Below, in pieces: positions 61,848 through 64,000 of a DNA stretch of 64,000 bases; the first letter of the stretch is position 1, and each line of letters opens with the position of its first letter. The notes under the pieces were generated by a model. It was not told the origin of the DNA. It did not search any database and saw only the letters and a list, made by a program, of their open reading frames with translations. Made by a program: the position numbers and the translations under genes. Source of the stretch: Dethiosulfatibacter aminovorans DSM 17477 (lineage in GTDB: Bacteria; Bacillota; Clostridia; Tissierellales; Dethiosulfatibacteraceae); assembly GCF_900142005.1 (NCBI RefSeq), contig NZ_FQZL01000021.1, positions 1 through 64,000 on the forward strand, written 5' to 3'.

Positions 61848-62412
61848 TTACAATATAATATTGTCCGGTGTAGGTGGCCAGGGACTGATACTTACAACAA
61901 AGATTATATGTGTTGCCGCAATGAAAAAGGGATATGATGTCAAGAGCAATGATGTTGTAGGTCTTGCCCAGCGAGGCGGCAAGGTATGGGGAAGCGTCAA
62001 GATAGGTGAAAAGATTCATTCTCCGAATATTCGGAAGGGGAAAGGGGACATTCTGCTTGGAATGGAAATGCTGGAAGCCATGAGATGGGTCGATTTTCTA
62101 AAGGAAGATGGTCTTGTTATTATGAACGAATATAGAATACCTCCGGTTCCTGTAATTACTGAAAAGGAGGAATATCCAAAGGATATAGGCAGCTTTCTCG
62201 GAAATGACAGGAAATTGATAACAATAGATGCCGGTGGAAAAGGTAGGGAAATTGGAAGTGTGAAGGTTGCCAACACTGTTCTTATAGGAATATTGGCTTC
62301 TGAGACGGATATAGACAAGAACTGTTGGCTGGAAGCTATAGAGGAAAATGTACCAGACAAGTTCTTGGGAGAAAATTTCAAAGCATTCGAAGCAGGCTAT
62401 GGAATAATATAA
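61840..62412 (+). CDS. iorB: Indolepyruvate:ferredoxin oxidoreductase, beta subunit
   Basis: A 190-residue IorB, the gamma-domain subunit of the 2-oxoacid:ferredoxin oxidoreductase family (ILSGVGGQGLILTTKII, SNDVVGLAQRGGKVWGSVKIG). Start 61840 is chosen because GGAGG lies 6 bases upstream. The overlap with iorA means the two are translationally coupled. Confidence 0.95.
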   Translation: MNSYNIILSGVGGQGLILTTKIICVAAMKKGYDVKSNDVVGLAQRGGKVWGSVKIGEKIHSPNIRKGKGDILLGMEMLEAMRWVDFLKEDGLVIMNEYRIPPVPVITEKEEYPKDIGSFLGNDRKLITIDAGGKGREIGSVKVANTVLIGILASETDIDKNCWLEAIEENVPDKFLGENFKAFEAGYGII

Positions 62413-62446
62413 AAAAACAAGGAACTCAATTTGGGTTCCTTGTTTT
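62412..62446. terminator. Bidirectional terminator, iorB / convergent gene
   Basis: AACAAGGAACTC / GGGTTCCTTGTT stem (62417-62444) with A7 before and TTTTC after. Confidence 0.9.
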
Positions 62447-62468
62447 CTTATATTATTCCTGGTGTAAT

Positions 62469-63080
62469 CTACATCGACTTGAAGAAGCGTTTCACGCTCT
62501 TCTTCATCAGTGATTTATATTCTTTCCTGTCCAGCAGTTCTTCATGTACATCAGTAGGCTTTTCTTCGTGGTAGGTTTCGATAAGAAGTTTCTTTGACCT
62601 TTCAATATCTACATGTTTAAGCGACTTAAGCTTAAGGTGCAGGTCAAAATCTTCTAATTCTTCCATGATATCATCAAAATAGTTTCCCGTTATTTCCTCA
62701 TCGAAAAGTCGCATGAGTTCCTTAACGGATTTGCCCAGATCCTTATCTGACAAGTCAAATTCGTTGTTCAGGGTAAGCTTGCTTGAGTTGAACTTGAAAT
62801 ACTCGTCAAGCCATAAATGGGCATAATAGCCAAGAACAAAGGATTTTGTCTTCTTGTCCATTTTTTTGAAATTGAATCTTTCGTAGAATTCCCTTACATC
62901 GATATCATCATCCCCGTTTTCATCATTCTCTTTGAGGAAGTGATAGTCATAGTATGATTCTTCATCTGGAAAGGTGTCCGGTGATACTATTCCGAGAAGA
63001 AAGCTGCATAAATGTACATCGTCATCTGCGTTTTCAGCTATTAGCTTTGAAAAGTGCAGATGAGTACTTAACTGTGGCAT
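62469..63080 (-). CDS. Zinc-dependent phospholipase C-like/unknown protein
   Basis: A 203-residue acidic soluble protein. The N-terminus MPQLSTHLHFSKLIAENADD and the segment FVLGYYAHLWLDEYF suggest the helical S1/P1-phospholipase C-like (PF00882) group of small proteins. The histidines in THLHF and YYAHLW could bind metal. No signal peptide, so it is probably cytosolic. The assignment is weak. It stands alone between iorB and rsmA. Confidence 0.6.
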   Translation of the reverse strand: MPQLSTHLHFSKLIAENADDDVHLCSFLLGIVSPDTFPDEESYYDYHFLKENDENGDDDIDVREFYERFNFKKMDKKTKSFVLGYYAHLWLDEYFKFNSSKLTLNNEFDLSDKDLGKSVKELMRLFDEEITGNYFDDIMEELEDFDLHLKLKSLKHVDIERSKKLLIETYHEEKPTDVHEELLDRKEYKSLMKKSVKRFFKSM

Positions 63081-63155
63081 AGTTTTTTACGTCTCCTAGT
63101 TTTATTTCAATAAATTATATCAGAAAAAACAATAATTAGCAATTGTCATATGCAA

Positions 63156-64000
63156 CTACTGTTCAGCCAAACTGTTTGAAATTTTGGCAAAATCCTCAAT
63201 CCCCAGCTTTTCTCCTCTGATACTGGGGTTATATCCCAGATTTTCTAGGACTTCCTTCAGTTTATTCTTGTCAATATCCCTGATTGTTCCGCTAACGGAA
63301 TTTATTATAGTTTTCCTTCTCTGTCCAAAGGCGCCTTTTATGAGATTAAAGAAGAGTTTCTCATCCTTTACATCCACGGGAGGTTCTTCATAGATTTTCA
63401 TTACTATGACAGCAGAGTCAACCTTTGGCTGGGGGATAAATACTGTTTTTGGAACTATGAACTTGATTTCAGGATTTGCATAATACTGTATTACAGCGGA
63501 GATGGCTCCGTATTCCTTGCTCCCCGGAGGAGACTGGAATCTTTCTGCAACCTCCTTTTGTATCATGACCGTTATGGATTCAACCTTTACCCTGTCCTCC
63601 AGTATCTTCATTACTATAGGTGTTGTAATATAGTAGGGGATATTAGCAACCACCTTTACATTTGAATCGCCGAATTCTTCTGAAATTATTTTTTCAAGGT
63701 CCATCTTCATGAAGTCGTCATAAATTATTTTCAGATTTTCATAAGGTAGTGTTTCTTTGTGAATTTCAATGAGATCCCTGTCTATTTCTATGGAAACAAC
63801 TTTATTAGCCCTTTCACATAGGAACTGTGTAAGGGTTCCGATTCCCGGTCCTATCTCTATAATGCAGTCATCTTTTGTTATTCCGGCAGCATCACAGGTG
63901 TTTTCAATTACACTTCCGTCTATTAAAAAGTTTTGTCCAAGTCCCTTTGTAAGGCTGAAGCCGTATTTCTTCAATATTTCCTTTGTGGTGCCCGGGTCAT
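63156..64000 (-). CDS. rsmA: 16S rRNA (adenine1518/1519-dimethyl)transferase, 5' end cut off by the window
   Basis: KsgA/RsmA methylates two adenines at the 3' end of 16S rRNA. The SAM motif is IEIGPGIGTLTQFL, the catalytic NIPYYITTPIVM motif is present, and the C-terminal helical domain is complete. The frame is not limited to TTG 63974: it continues without a stop to the window edge and codes for a KsgA-like lead-in, TTKEILKKYGFSLTKGLGQNFLID. The true start therefore lies just past 64000. tatD, three other genes and rsmA are near metG, a common order in Firmicutes. Confidence 0.93.
   Translation of the reverse strand, partial: DPGTTKEILKKYGFSLTKGLGQNFLIDGSVIENTCDAAGITKDDCIIEIGPGIGTLTQFLCERANKVVSIEIDRDLIEIHKETLPYENLKIIYDDFMKMDLEKIISEEFGDSNVKVVANIPYYITTPIVMKILEDRVKVESITVMIQKEVAERFQSPPGSKEYGAISAVIQYYANPEIKFIVPKTVFIPQPKVDSAVIVMKIYEEPPVDVKDEKLFFNLIKGAFGQRRKTIINSVSGTIRDIDKNKLKEVLENLGYNPSIRGEKLGIEDFAKISNSLAEQ

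Overview
The window looks like a chromosomal segment of a low-GC anaerobic Firmicute that ferments amino acids, most likely in Clostridia/Tissierellia (a Dethiosulfatibacter- or Sedimentibacter-like organism is a guess from gene content). The signs are AGGAGG ribosome sites, four T-box leaders, sigma-54 enhancer-binding regulators, a selenium-supply cluster, indolepyruvate:ferredoxin oxidoreductase, P5C dehydrogenase and an Agr quorum-sensing locus. The window starts beside an IS transposase and ends inside rsmA. No rRNA, tRNA or CRISPR was seen.

Layout. 0-1.7 kb: IS transposase abutting gatB. 3.3-7.1 kb: a selenium/sulfur-supply cluster (LysR regulator, cysteine desulfurase, YedE-type transporter, TusA-like protein, DUF3343 carrier). 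7.2-11.1 kb: NhaC-type antiporter with a GlnK/GlnL-like two-component pair. 11.3-17.1 kb: a sigma-54 activator followed by a perfect -24/-12 promoter and a four-gene catabolic operon (enolase-superfamily dehydratase, BCCT transporter, split UxaA-type lyase). 17.2-22.4 kb: M23 peptidase, VanZ, an SLH/thioredoxin-like lipoprotein, an unknown secreted protein and a SerA-type dehydrogenase. 22.7-26.1 kb: TraX, split LysO and an arginine T-box/argG. 26.1-27.4 kb: repeat-rich DNA around a HdeD-like gene. 27.4-32.6 kb: RNase H, cinA and an agrA-agrB-agrC-agrD locus with a LytTR operator. 32.8-37.3 kb: membrane protein plus an ABC-2 exporter. 37.4-41.3 kb: leucine T-box, leuA and leuB, then on the minus strand an isoleucine T-box leading to tiny peptide genes. 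41.5-45.3 kb: RocR-like sigma-54 regulator, P5C dehydrogenase and a TM1266-like regulator. 45.3-56.1 kb: SPFH/NfeD pair, acyl-ACP thioesterase, recD2, comF, hpf, DUF5317, and a flippase/mazG/HU/rqcP housekeeping cluster. 56.1-64 kb: methionine T-box, metG, DUF5673, tatD, iorAB, an unknown protein and rsmA.

Three things stand out as possibly undescribed. (1) An isoleucine-type T-box drives two paralogous 36-37 residue proteins sharing the string MNHFGTGQ, with a possible 15-residue third peptide. (2) Three families of structured intergenic repeats have diverged in sequence while their helices stay paired, with compensatory changes visible between copies inside this one window. (3) The sigma-54 operon pairs a betaine-type transporter with sugar-acid-type dehydratases, which suggests an uncharacterised catabolic route. 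All assignments come from reading the sequence; no database search was run.
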